Positions 34,749-48,000 of a stretch of 64,000 nt of DNA are shown here, piece by piece. The notes beneath the pieces are model-generated. The model saw nothing but the letters and a program-made list of their open reading frames with translations. It did no database searches and had not been told where the DNA came from. A program made the position numbers and the translations under genes. Location: assembly GCF_954871325.1 (NCBI RefSeq), contig NC_088777.1, positions 5,768,509 through 5,832,508 of the forward strand, read 5' to 3'. Numbering within the stretch: the first letter of the stretch is position 1; every line of letters starts with the position of its first letter. Source of the stretch: Gordionus sp. m RMFG-2023 (Eukaryota > Nematomorpha > Gordioida > Chordodea > Parachordodidae).

Positions 34749-36610
34749 ATGTTATCTTCCGAAATAAAGGATGCAGGCTATTTTTCTATAATGGCTGATG
34801 ACACTCGTGATGTTAGCTCATATGAGCAATTTAGTATATGTGTTAGATATGTTGATAAAACAAAAACATCAAAGGAATCTTTTATTTCTTTTGAAAAAGT
34901 TGAAGACTTAGATGCAGAATCATTAACAAAGACACTAATAAAAACTTTAAAATAATTCCATAAATGCAATTTGCGGCTCAAGCATATGATAGTAAAATTG
35001 TTATGAAAGGGCATCTTTCTGGAGTCCAGGGATATCGGAAAAATCACAAAATGGCTATGTGCTCTGTTATGCGCATAAACTCAACCTTATATTGATCTCT
35101 GCCTGCAAATTAACCACAGTCTAGGCAGTCTAGGAAGTTTTTTAATGTATTAGAAGGTATTCATGCTTTTTTCTCAATATCTGTTATCCATCATAATAAA
35201 TTCCTTGATTTACAATTAAGATTAGGGTTCCAAAAATATTGATGCATTGTGTTTTACACGTTTGAGATCCCATATTAGGAGATAGAGGCAGTAAAAATGA
35301 CTTTCCCTGCAATTATTTCTTGTCTAGAAAATATAGAACATGGTGATATGGTAAAAGCAAAGGGAATTTTAATTCTTTTACAATATGATACAATTATGTG
35401 TATGTTTATAATCCAAAAATTATTATCCATGTGTTCCAATATTTCAATTTTTTTGCAAAAACCTGACTCGGACATATCAACATTGGTCTTATTGAGTCTC
35501 TTATTATTTCTTTATTAAATTTAGATAAGAAAAGAATGAGATAATTGTTGTAATGTACACTTTTTTTAATGTATATTTTATTTGATAAAGTGATTTATTT
35601 TAACAGATGTATTAATTTTTATGTAAATGACTGATGATATTTATTACATTAACGAAATTGTGAAAATCACTTTTTCATATTTTTATAAACCTTTGATTTA
35701 ATTTAATTTTATAAAAATATATAAATAAAGTTAACAAAATTTTATCTCAGAGAATCGCCATCAGAGGCGATACTCTTATACCAATAAAATATATACGTTA
35801 ATTTAAATGTTAAATTAAATAAAATTTCAATAATTATATTTGAATCCCCATTAATTATAAAACGATGTAGATTCTTTTATTCAATTTATGAATACTTCTT
35901 TATACTTTATATTCGATTATATGAAAATAATAAAATTAAGTGATAAATAAATTCATCAAGGGAGGGGAAAAAAATAAAGAAAGGGTTATTTATAAGGATT
36001 GGAGATTCTTCATTATTTAATATAATATAAAAATAACAATTAAAAGAACAAATATACCTTCTACCATTTTGAATGATTCTATTCAAATAGATGATATTGT
36101 TTCTCCTAATTATTCTGATCAAACAGAAACTTTTTATGAGTGTTATATTTTTTATCCAATTTTGGATATGATGAAACAGATATATTAATAACTATAAGTG
36201 CTTTACATCCCTCCTCCCCCCTTTTTTCAAATAGTGATATCATGAAATCATTTATCTTACATTATAATATTCCTGATCCAATGGAAGAATAGGCATTATT
36301 AGTGGTTTATATTTTAACATATACGAACCTCTGTGTAAATCAATAATATTTGAAAAATCGTACTCATATATATCCCTCTTGTATATAATTTTAAAATTGC
36401 GCTAACTATACCTTTTAATTCCTGCTCATGTGAAAGGTCGTTTTGACCATTAAAACGGGTGAAAACATATATTCGGTCATGGATCAGGAACGATTAAATT
36501 CATTGATCTGAGCATAGAAAAAAATATAAATAATAAAATTCCTATGGATCACATTATAAATGAATATGCAACAATGACAAACCAGTGTAGAGAACTTATT
36601 TTATCAAATA
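34749..36610 (+). pseudogene. hAT transposase remnant of element B
   Basis: 34749-34955 reads SSEIKDAGYFSIMADDTRDV, the DUF4371/catalytic region. 35297-35518 contains FPAIISCLENIEHG. Around 36410-36590 the pieces SCSCERSF and LIDLSIEKNINNKI give the dimerisation region. Order and spacing match the family, but many stops and shifts lie between. It was probably lost long before element A inserted next to it. Confidence 0.78.
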
Positions 36611-37064
36611 ACCTTATAATTTATATTTTGAAGCTCAATTTAGGGCGTTAGTATCTGCGAGTAAATATATCGTTTAATATTTATTTTATAAAATCTTTAA
36701 TCATTATCCAAAATTAGCTAAAAGACATAATATTTATAAAAAAATTCTTTTTGAGATAGGAAAAAATCAGAAACCACTTTCTTTTGATATTACCAAATTT
36801 GTTTCTAAAAAAAAATAATTAGAAATATTTGAATACATTAACAATACAATAATATATAAGATCTTAATTGCTTCCATCATATCACTCTGGTCCTTATTTT
36901 CTAGCTACTAAATAATTTATTTCTAATATGGCATCCCTACCGTGTAAATAACTCAAGGCTTCAAAATATTTGCATTATTCTAATAGATTTTTAGTGTTTT
37001 TGTTTATCAATTTTTATAGCATAATAAATTCGGATAAGAGTATCGTGAGGGTCATGGCTATGAC

Positions 37065-37792
37065 TATACCTACAAAAACGAATAATAAAATGATTATTCG
37101 ATTCGATTCGTCGAATATTTGATTCAATTTAAAAATATTAAAAAGATAGAATATTAAATTTATTTTGTAAAATTTAACTATGGATAAAAGACATTTATTA
37201 GTAAAATAGTATAGAAGCATATATATACACATAGTATTTTTATATATAATGTAGTAAAATCATTATAATATTCATAGCATGAAAAAGACAAATATATCAA
37301 CAAAAAATATTTTAAACAAAAAGTTTTTGCAAAAAGTAAAATTTATGATTTCTCCATCGTCAAACGACGGAGAAATATCTGGTACGCCCGTCATTCTTGA
37401 CGGGATGGCATTATAATTGTATATGTGTTATAAATTGCATATAAAAATAAATACTTTCTTCGTAATTTTATATTATGATGTTATTCGAATAAAAACAGCC
37501 GTTAACAACAATGTTGAAATATAAAATGTTTTTCACTAGGAAATTTTATTAAATAGGATTAATTTCAAATAATTCCTACTAATAATATACGATTATTTTT
37601 CAATATTTATTATCATAAATTACTTTAATCGAATAATCTCAAAAAATTTGATCATATAATAGATAAAAAATTATTCGCCGAATAATATATTTTCCTTATT
37701 CGAATTCGATTCGAATAATTGTGATATTCATATTAGTAAAATACGAATCGAATCGAATTAAATCGAATAACAAATAATTCGTTTTAGGTATA
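37065..37792. mobile_element. Non-autonomous hAT element C, 728 bp, inside element B
   Basis: Ends TATACCTACAAAAACGAAT and, inverted, ATTCGTTTTAGGTATA. Exact 8-bp duplication GCTATGAC (37057-37064 and 37793-37800). The related copy B' near 58300 has the same flanks without the insert (GGTTATAACTGCAAATTAA), giving a natural empty site. Its subterminal TTCGATTCGA arrays match those of element D, its likely autonomous relative. Confidence 0.92.
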
Positions 37793-38532
37793 GCTATGAC
37801 TGCAAATTAACCAACATCTATTATTTGTGTGGCAATGTAATTTAAGATTTTTACTCTTGCTGCTGAGAGCATATGATTTCATAGCAATACTTTCTAGTCG
37901 TTTATATATCATTAAAAATGGAAGAAAATCTTTTAGAAATTAAACTTCCATCATGTCATCTAAGAGTGCTATAACTACCATTTAATTTTATGATTTATAT
38001 TAATCGTTTATATTCTCTTCAAGAATTGTTGATTTGGTTAGGCCTATAAATTTTTCCTTATTAGTCAATTCTATAAAACTTTGTCTAAAATGGTAACAGA
38101 AAGTTATATTAGTTTCATGACCATTTGTCAAGTAAGTTGCTAAGAATTATATTAAATTATGTAGTTTTTTAAAACCATTATCATTTGAGGCATATGTATG
38201 AGTTAAACCTTTTTTATAACTTGTAATTCTTTAGAAATTTTTTATGTCAGCCATAGAATATATTTTATAATATAATAAATATATTTTGTATTAAAAATAT
38301 TATTTCTAGAAATGTCTTGTATTGTTTTAAATATTTATTATGCTAGTTTATTTTGTATGCATAATATAATAAATGACAAAATATCAAATTAAGAATTATT
38401 GTTCAGATTTAACAAATTTTAACAATATAATATAATGATATAAAATCCGACCGAATGCCTGGAAAAGCGGGCCAAAGGCCCTCAAATTAGAATTTTTGAG
38501 GCCTGAGATTGTAAAGGCTAGCGACGCCCCTG

Positions 38533-39044
38533 TCCAGAGACCTAAAAAAGTGGACCTAAAGATCTTCTGAATATTTATAGAAAACTTTACCCAATAGTGT
38601 TTTCACCCTCCTTACTAAAATTCTCTCTACGTCTGACTCATAATATATACTCATAAATGCCAAATAACAAAATTAAAGATATTAATTTAAGTACATTTTT
38701 GTAAAAGACGTATGAAAATATTTACTAAATTAAATAAATATCATATCCTATAATTTAATATTTAATAAACCCTATTTAGGTCATACAACTTTATCATTAT
38801 ATATTATTATATTTTTAATTAATAAAATTATAAATAAAGTAAGCATTTCTTTTATTTTTTAAAAATTATATATATTTAAAATAACATGTAAACTATTTGT
38901 AAAATAAAATTTATAAAAAAACTATGTTAAATAAAATAATAATTAAACATTAATTAGGTATGATCAACTGGGTTGTGGAGCTTTTTAAAAACATATGACT
39001 ATTTTGAATTTGGCGATCGTGAGGGAATCCAATATATTAGAATA
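38533..39044. other. 5' flank of the F-box gene
   Basis: AT-rich, non-coding as far as can be seen. The F-box reading frame is open from about 38964, so an upstream coding exon or an earlier splice acceptor (for example near 38980) cannot be excluded. Confidence 0.35.
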
Positions 39045-42000
39045 ATGACGATTTCTGATATATCTAGTACCGATAACATGCCTCCAATCATCGAAAAAGA
39101 ATTTCTTTACCTCTTACAGTCAAACGATGACAAACTTTTCGCTATGAATCACCATTTTCTTATCAATGATTATAATGGTAAAGATTTTATATCAAGGTTA
39201 CCACCTGATATAATTTATGAAATTCTAAAATACTTCTCTCCTCAAGAAATATCAGTCAGAATAGCTACGTTGTCTAAAATTTTCTATCAATATTCACACA
39301 ATCCCTTATTGTGGAAAGATTTGAATTTTGAACCATTTACTAATTTTTCAATTGGAAAACTACAAAGAATAATGTCATTTTCTATTTCAAATGTTACAAA
39401 TTTCGATGAATCTGACACGATAAATGCATTTAATAAAGACAATAATAATAATAGAGTTAATGGAATAAGATCATTAATAATTTCTGGTAGAGAAAGCCTT
39501 GATTTTTATGAAATTCTCACATTATCACCTTTTCTCTATTCATTAAAATACTTGGATGTTAGTTACTGTTATGGTATTAATGAATCTTCTGTAGAATTAT
39601 TACTTCAGATCTGTCCTCAGTTAAATACTTTAATAGCAAAATCATGTATATCAATAAATGAACAAGCTTTTTGTTTACTTTCAGGATTTAAATTGCTCAA
39701 AATTCTAAAACTAAATTATGATAGTAGTTTAACTGATTTGGCTCTAACAACTATGGCCACATGGCTAACAAATTTGGAAAATTTAACTTTAAAAGGAATC
39801 ACAAATATAAGTGATTGGTAATTCTTTACAATATTTTTTTTACTCCACTATTTTGATAATATTATAAAATATCTTAATTATAAATATACCACTCTGTTTT
39901 GCAGGATGTGAAATTGATATTTGATAATAGTATAAGACATGATAATGCCTTTTTAAAAATATTCTATCATAAATATTCATTAAATTTGTAAATATTTTTA
40001 ATTTATAAAAAAGTAATTAAACTATGGCAATCATTGTTAATCAAATATCTGACACTTGTAGTATTGATTTTTTTTTATTAATTGTGATAGTAACCTATTT
40101 AATAAATCAAAGCAAGTATTTATAAAACTATTAGATCATACAATCATAATAGGGCTCTTCTATATCTTATACACTTCTTTTTTTATAGACACACACAAAT
40201 GTTATTATCAAGTATTGCCATTTTATAATTTCATCCGGTTTGTAGAGGCCAAGCTTTAAGTCCTGGCTTGATTGAAAGAATTTTTATTTTCAAGCTAATG
40301 ACTTGAGATTTTTTTGGCCCCGCCTAAATTTTATTTTTGATAATTTTTGCAAATTGTTTAAATGAAAAATATAAATAGATAATGAATATTAAACACTCCA
40401 TTACATGATTTTCAAACTGATTATTTATCATTGATATTTATTTTTTTAAAATTAGCTTGGCCTAGATTTTAAAAATCATATTATTTTAAGGTTTACAGGC
40501 TGGGTTCTATGCCAGGCTTACAGGTCTATGAAATTTATTAAAAATAGTTATTTTTATAATTACATATCTTGTGAATTATGCAATAAATTTTAAATATGAG
40601 ATATATTTTTTGTTATATTTTAATTATTAATATGAATACATTCTTTAATTTGTGCTAATATACCAAAAATACGAATCCCGGAAAATAATTCCCCGGAAAA
40701 AAAAATCCCGGAAAAAAATTCCCGGAAAATAAATCCCCGGAAATTAATTCCCCGGAAAAAAAATCCCCGGAAAATAAATTCCCCGGAAATTAATTCCCCG
40801 GAAAAAAATCCCCAGGAAAATAATTCCCCGGAAAAAAAATTCCCCAGAAAATAATTCCCAGGTAAATAATTCTCCGGAAAAAAAATCCCCGGAATAAAAT
40901 TCCCCTGGAAAATAATTCCCCGGAAAAAATTTCCCCACTATACATTGAATTGCTAATGCATTGCTAAACTGCATTGCTAAAAGGCAATCAATCATTATCG
41001 ATTATAAATCAATCAAAAATTTATTACGTATATTTTTTTAATGATAATTTTTTAAACTTTTTTTAAAATATATTTAAATCATTTTTTTATTATAAATGAA
41101 GAATACTGATTAAATGATATAGTATATAATTTTATTTTTATTTAATATTATTAATAAGAAATTTATTTTTCTAGCTTATTAAAACAAATATACATTTTAT
41201 TCAATTTTAAAAATTAACAAATATATATCCGTAAGAGGGCGTTATATGTTTTAATATGTATCATTTTAGGAAACCGGAATGATGATTGGATAGCACATTT
41301 TTTTTATATTTGGGTATATATATACATATGAAAAACCTAAAAATTAAAAATTTTTTTTAGGTTTCTTTGATGTTTAATGAGTAGGTTTAGAATAGTAAAA
41401 CAATGGAAATTTTTTAAAGTAAATATTGCTGGCGTTATTTATCAAAATCTCTTCATTTTTGTTTTATACGTGTATATTTACGTGCTAAGCATTATTCTAA
41501 AAAATATTTTGAAAATAATTTGATTTGACCGATTGCCGAGCTCAAAATCGATCACTCACTAAATATTCGATTGACCAAATTTATTAGGAATATAATTTGA
41601 AAAATGTTGATTTTCGTTTTATATATCTATAAATACGTATAAAACATAATCCTAATAATTCTTCAGAATTAATTTTATCAAAATTTTTAAATATTTTATT
41701 TGAGAATTATTATTTCGTTGATTTATTTATAGGGAATTTTTTCTCCTAATTTTGTAATTTTAATTATCTTAAAAACGGAGATTTTTTTTCCGGGGAATTA
41801 TTTTTCTAGATTATTCTTTTTTAATATAGCTTACATTTAATATATTTATTGTAGCTTTCGTTCTCTTCGCTACACTGCACAAGGTACGATTCCCAAACAA
41901 TTTATTTTAAATGAAATAGTTACATTTCTCATATTTAAATAAATATATTATGCTAAGCTAACCTATCTCATATTTTACTTTTAATAAACCTTTTATCGGT

Positions 42001-45000
42001 GCGTTGTCTCACCCCCTCCTTCATTATTATATAGGATTTAACTTGTAATATACAATAAATTTATTGAATTTAAAACAAATTAAACAATAACATAAAATTT
42101 ATCGAATTCAAAAACATTTAATGGTAAATCTAAATATATTTCCGCGAATATGAATTTGATGATTTATTTTCAAAAAAGATACTCCAGCAGTAGTCCGCCA
42201 ACATATTTATACGATTCTTGCCGGGAATTTAAATTGAAAACTTAAGACCCCCCAAAACGAAATTCTTTACCATTTTTCTCAAAAAGCAATCGATAAAAAA
42301 TTATAAAAATTAATAAATTTATAAGGAAAGGAAATATAAATCTAACACTATCACCAATTTTCAGGGATTTTCATTTGATACTTTTTAAAATAAATCCGTA
42401 TTACCATTTTTGAGATTTCGAAAAGTTGCCTTTATACGATAATATTTTTAAAACTTGACGTGAAGGGAAAACTTAGAAAACGAATTCGAACTCAATGTCA
42501 AATTCTGCACCAAAACTTGTTTTTATTTATTTTTTCTCCCATTTTTCTTGTCACACAGTACAATTAATAAGATAAAGACATAAATATTAAATAAAACCTA
42601 TACAATAATTTTAATCTATATTTTTTCAACTATTTAGGTAGAGATATCAACATCCAAGGATGTTTTTATCATCTAACTCAATCAACTCATAGAAAGATTC
42701 AGGAATTGGGGTTAGAATCATCATATCGGAATGATCCAATGTTATGCTTATTTGCAGCTATGATCGATGGATTAGCATTCTTACCTATACACGATGTCAA
42801 ACGAGGTATGGAGTATTTAAAAACCATTGTATCGGATGAAAACAAACAAAGAATTATTGTTTTATTTTGATAAAAATTATGTGAATGGAGAATTGAGACA
42901 TGGGAAAAACTCTCAAAGGCAAGTAGAGCCATTGTTCCCACCAGAAACATGGAATGTGTTCAATGTTACGATTGCTGGGGAAAATCGAACAAACAATGTA
43001 TGTGAAGGATGGAATAACCGATTTAAGCATATTGTAGGCAACAAAAAACCGAAGATATGGGAACTACTCGAAAAAATAAGGATGGAAATAGCGGTTGATA
43101 TGGGAAAAATCGGCCAATGGAATATTGGGACATACACTCCCAAAAAAAATCGTATTTATGCAACGAAACAAACTATTTTAAAAAATTTATGCATTGATTA
43201 TTTAGAAGAGAGAAGGGACTTGCCCAATTTTCTCTCTTCAATTGGAGAACATATACGTTCTAGAATTGTTTCTTTTGAATAACATAATTTATTATTCTAT
43301 ATATCATTTAACAAAATTATAATTATTTCTTTTCTGTAACTTTTGAAAAAAATTCATAAGATAGCAAAATAATAATTGTTAGATTAGAAAAATATAATAC
43401 TCACTGCTGATAATCACCTCTGGATGTATTTTGATTAAAGTGGTCAGCATTTTTCATTACTTTTGGCAGTATTTAATTAAAATTGGGCAGTAAAAAATAT
43501 AATTTTGTAAGTTTTATAGTGATTTTGTATTCAGTCAGTTAAATTCTTAAAGTAGGATACTTCAGTAAAATAATATTTATCAAATAGAGGGTATCAGATT
43601 GAATTGCTAATTTCCTATTTAGCCACAAAATTTATAAAATTATATTATTTAATAGCTTATCCTTGTAAAAACAAAAAGGGGCGCTATTTAAGAGTCAGTA
43701 AACTGTGAAAAGCCTTTTATCATATTTCTAAAAAAATGATTAAAATTTGTGTAAAAATAATTTTTCAATAAATACCTAAAAGTTGATGAAAGTGTGTAAA
43801 GGTGAACTAAATTTATTTAACTTTCGTTTTATTATTTAAAATCTCAAATCCTCGAAGAAATTTGACTTTAAAAAAAAACATTTCTATTTAATTAAATACT
43901 GCAGAGCAGATCCGGGTCACGGGATTTTTTTTCCGGGGAATTATTTTCCTAGATTCAAATTTACTAGTAATATAATTTGAAAATTGTTCATTTTTGTTTT
44001 ATATATCTATAAATACATATAAAACATAATCCCAAAAAATATTTTAAAAATATCGTGGTTTGGCGGATAACCGACTCGTATATGTTTTACTCGTAATTAT
44101 AGATATATAAAACAAAAAATGAACATTTTTCGAATCAACTAGTAAATTTTATCAATCGAATATTTAGTAAGTAGGGTTTTGAGCTCGGCAATCAGTCAAA
44201 TCAAATTATTTTCAAAATATTTTTTAGGATAATGCTTAGCACGTATATATACGCGTATAATACAAAAATGAAGATTTTTCCATGGATAACGCCAGCAATG
44301 CAGTATTTGGTCATTCGGTCGGTTTTCGGGTCAAATCACGATATTTTTAAAATATTTTTTGGAATTATTTTTATACGTATTTATAGAGATACATAAAACA
44401 AAAATCAACATTTTTCAATTTATCTTAATAGCAAATTTGATCAATCAAATATTTAATAAGTGGTCGGTTTTGAACTCGGCAATCGGTCAAATCAAATTAT
44501 TTTCAAAATATTTTTTAGAATAATGCTTAGCACGTAAATATACACGTATAAAACAAAAATGAAGAGATTTTGATAAATAACGCCAGCAATATTTAAAAAA
44601 TTTCCATTGTTTTACTATTCTAAACCTACTCATTAAACGTCAAAGAAACCTAAAAAAAATTTTTAATTTTTAGGTTTTTCATAATAAAAAAAGTGCTATC
44701 CAATCATCATTCCGGTTTCCTAAAATGATACATATTAAAACATATAACGCCCTCTTACGGATATATATTTGTTAATTTTTAAAATTGAATAAAATGTATA
44801 TTTGTTTTAATAAGCTAGAAAAATAAATTTCTTATTAATAATATTAAATAAAAATAAAATTATATACTATATCATTTAATCAGTATTCTTCATTTATAAT
44901 AATAAAAAAATGATTTAAATATATTTATAAAAAGTTTAAAAAATTATCATTAAAAAAATATACGTAATAAATTTTTGATTGATTTATAATTGATAATGAT

Positions 45001-48000
45001 TGATTGCCTTTTAGCAATGCAGTTTAGCAATGCATTAGCAATTCAATGTATAGTGGGGAAATTTTTTCCGGGGAATTATTTTCCAGGGGAATTTTATTCC
45101 GGGGATTTTTTTTCCGGAGAATTATTTACCTGGGAATTATTTTCTGGGGAATTTTTTTCCGGGGAATTATTTTCCGGGTATTTTTTTTCCGGGGAATTAA
45201 TTTCCGGGAATTTATTTTCCGGGGATTTTTTTTCCAGGGAATTAATTTCCGGGGATTTATTTTCCGGGAATTTTTTTCCGGGATTTTTTTTCCGGGGAAT
45301 TATTTTCCGCTTACCCAAAAATACATTATGCAATTTGTACCAATATGAAATTATTTGATTTAAAATTTACATATTGAATATGAATATCTCCGGATTTTAT
45401 TTTCTTGATGCCAACCCCTTATAAATGATCACTTCAGTGTTTGCCATTAATTTAGTGGATGAATCAATGCAATGTAATAAACATTTTAAATTGGTTTAGA
45501 CTATAATTGTCATTGAACTTCAAATTTCTCAAAATCATAGGTGCCTGGATAAATACTTGCTATTAAGGTTGAAGTTTTGGACATAAGTTGTTTTTCCAAT
45601 TTTAAGATTTTACATCTATTTACTCAATTGGTTATACTAATAATACTGATTATAAATATATATTATAAATATAAATTCAATATCACTATCCCAAGTGGCA
45701 TCAGTGCATTAGCCAAAGAAAGAGGCCAAACCTTAATTAAATTAGAAGTTGATGGTTCTTATATATCCGATAAATCCATATCTGATATCTCAAAGAGTTG
45801 TAAAAAACTTGAAATTCTATTATTTCATACGGCATGTAAATTGACTGATGTAGCTTTGGAATATATCCAGGTATAACCAATATTAACCCTGCATTCACTG
45901 TTTGCTCGAATTCGTGACAAATGCAAAATATGCTGTATTTTTTGTATTCGCCACACAAATTCCCGCTAACTGTGAATTCAGTCATGGTAATTCATCATTT
46001 TTACATTAAGGGATGTGAATGTATTTTTTTCAAATTTAATATTTGGTTGTAAATTTTTCTACCACACTGAAATTTTGCATGATTGCATTCTACCTATTTT
46101 GCGTGATATCTAACCTGCCTGACCAATGCCTTAGATATGCGAATCCACTAAAAAAACAGAATATTAAAATTTTTAATTTTGTCAACACACAATCTTGTTT
46201 TTTTTAGTTGGCAATTCAAAACACATTTTTAGTTACTCAACATTCATTACAGTTAGAAAATCATATAATTTTGTCCACTCTTCAATGACTTAGTGCTAGC
46301 ACTTATCAAATAGACGTTTTAAATAAAAAAATAAGTTTTGCCTGAGCACGTTTAAATTAGAATTTAAACGTTTCTAAGCATGCTTTTGCTCCTTTGTTTA
46401 CGATTTAAAATAAGCATGAAAATAAACTTTTCACTTAATTTTATGCTCCTTAAAGTCATTATCAATTATTATATTTATAGAATGTAAAGACCCTGAAACA
46501 CCTAAAATTTGCTAGGTGCAAAAAATTTACCGAAATTGGCTTTCTCAGCTTTTTCGACTCAAATCATATGGATCGGCTGGAGGCCATTGACTTTTCGGAA
46601 TGCAAAGCTTTTACCGATCTTGTCGCCGAGCGGATGAGTTTAAAGTTTTTATTAATTATTTATATATTTTTTAAAAAAATTAGACCTAGATCATATAAGA
46701 GGGTTCTCGCATTAAATTAACCGTTTGCTAGCCATTTAAAAAAAAATTTAAAACGATAAATATATGGTTAGAAATTATACTGAGAAAACAAACTATTTTG
46801 CTATTTTTTAAAAAAAATAATTTGAACGAAAAAAAAACGTTTAACAATTTTCAGTTATACATTTAAAATACATTATTTGAGAAGAAAAATAAACACACAC
46901 TTTAATTTTGATGTACTATACTAATGCTTGCAAGTTGCAAATTGAACAGAAATGTTTAGCGTTGTTTTTTTATCAAACGATTTTATATGTTAACAAAAAG
47001 AAATGATTAAAACAAACTATTTTGTGTTTTTTCAATGCAAAAACACCAAAAAAAATCAATATTGACTTGTATAATATTTTTTTAAAAAAAATTTCGCGAT
47101 TTTTTCCCAAATTTCTTGGGAAATTTACATCCCAGGTTTTTGCCCATATCTAATTAGCATATCATTTACATTAATTAATTAATTTTATAAAGTATAAATA
47201 ATAAAATTGGTATTATTTTTTGAAAAAATTAAAAATAAATAAAACTTTGGGTGTTCCTTTCTATTTTTATAAAAAAAATTTTAAAATCGATTAAAAAAAA
47301 TAAATAACATTTGCATTGTTTAAAAAAAAAATTATTTAGAAAATATTATATGTAAAATAGAAACTCACTAAAACTCGGAAAAATTTATTATTTTTTTAAA
47401 TATTTAAAAAAAATATTTTTATTAAAAAAATAATAAATATAATGTAATAATAATTCAAAGTTTCATTACTCAAAAGTTTTAAGAATTGCATTTTTAGTAA
47501 AAGGATCAGATCGTGTTTTTTACAGGTATCGGCCCGAATATTTTTTGGAATACGCTAAATATCGATACCGATCCGACCCTATAATTAATATCGGCACAGC
47601 CCTATAAATTTATAAATATCAGTTAAGTAAGATTAACTTTATTTAATATATTTTTATGAAAGCTACAAATTAATTTGATTTTAATATAGTTTCTAAATTA
47701 GGGTCTGAGGGTATCCACCTTTTTGAGAGATTTTTTTCACCTGAGCAATGAAGGGTAATATGATACTTATATCTGCTGAGCCATAAGATAGCTACTTGAT
47801 ATTTTACTCATTGCCTAGTTATAAGTATCTGATTTCATTACATCGAAGGGTAGCTACCAGTCCTTAGCTCTTTTCAAATTTACTCCTTCTTTTGCATAAT
47901 ATTCGGTTACGATTTGTTAAATTATAATAGTTAGGATTTCTGAGCTGCTTTGCTAACCTTACCCCTCATTTAGTTAGAGCGATTTCGCGGCTAAGAATAC

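Larger units (their letters stand above)
34028..38532 (+). mobile_element. hAT element B, about 4.5 kb, degraded
   Basis: The left end reads CATTGGCGTAGCCAGGA. The right end, inverted, reads CAGGGGCGTCGCTAGCC. Both are variants of the hAT terminus CAGTGGCGTAGCCAGG. A target duplication is not visible (TGATATAT versus TCCAGAGA), so one end may be inexact. It contains transposase remnants on the plus strand and MITE C. A shortened relative (B') lies at about 56155-59085. Confidence 0.75.
40673..45314 (+). mobile_element. Mutator-like element (MULE) with ~1-kb inverted repeats, 4642 bp
   Basis: Exact 10-bp duplication CCAAAAATAC at 40663-40672 and 45315-45324 brackets it, in the 9-11-bp range used by MULEs. 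Terminal inverted repeats run about 40673-41665 and 44345-45314. Their outer 270 bp is a minisatellite of CCCCGGAAAATAATT-type units. The inner part holds GGCAATCAATCATTATC and ACATATAACGCCCTCTTAC words repeated in inverted form at the other end. Further copies of the inner module (GGCAATC..GTCAAATCAAATT) sit at 44160-44340. A transposase fragment lies in the middle. Confidence 0.92.

Noticed and set aside
37350-37404. Self-cleaving ribozyme (hammerhead)
   Set aside because: Adjacent hairpins are present but the CTGATGA and GAAA core elements are absent.
40744-40995. Glycine/phenylalanine-rich repeat protein (GIFFRGINF-like)
   Set aside because: Arises in all frames from the CCGGAAAA minisatellite of the MULE; mirrored at 44990-45358 in the opposite repeat.
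44990-45358. Repeat-protein frames on both strands
   Set aside because: Mirror image of the left MULE end; reading frames are by-products of the tandem units.
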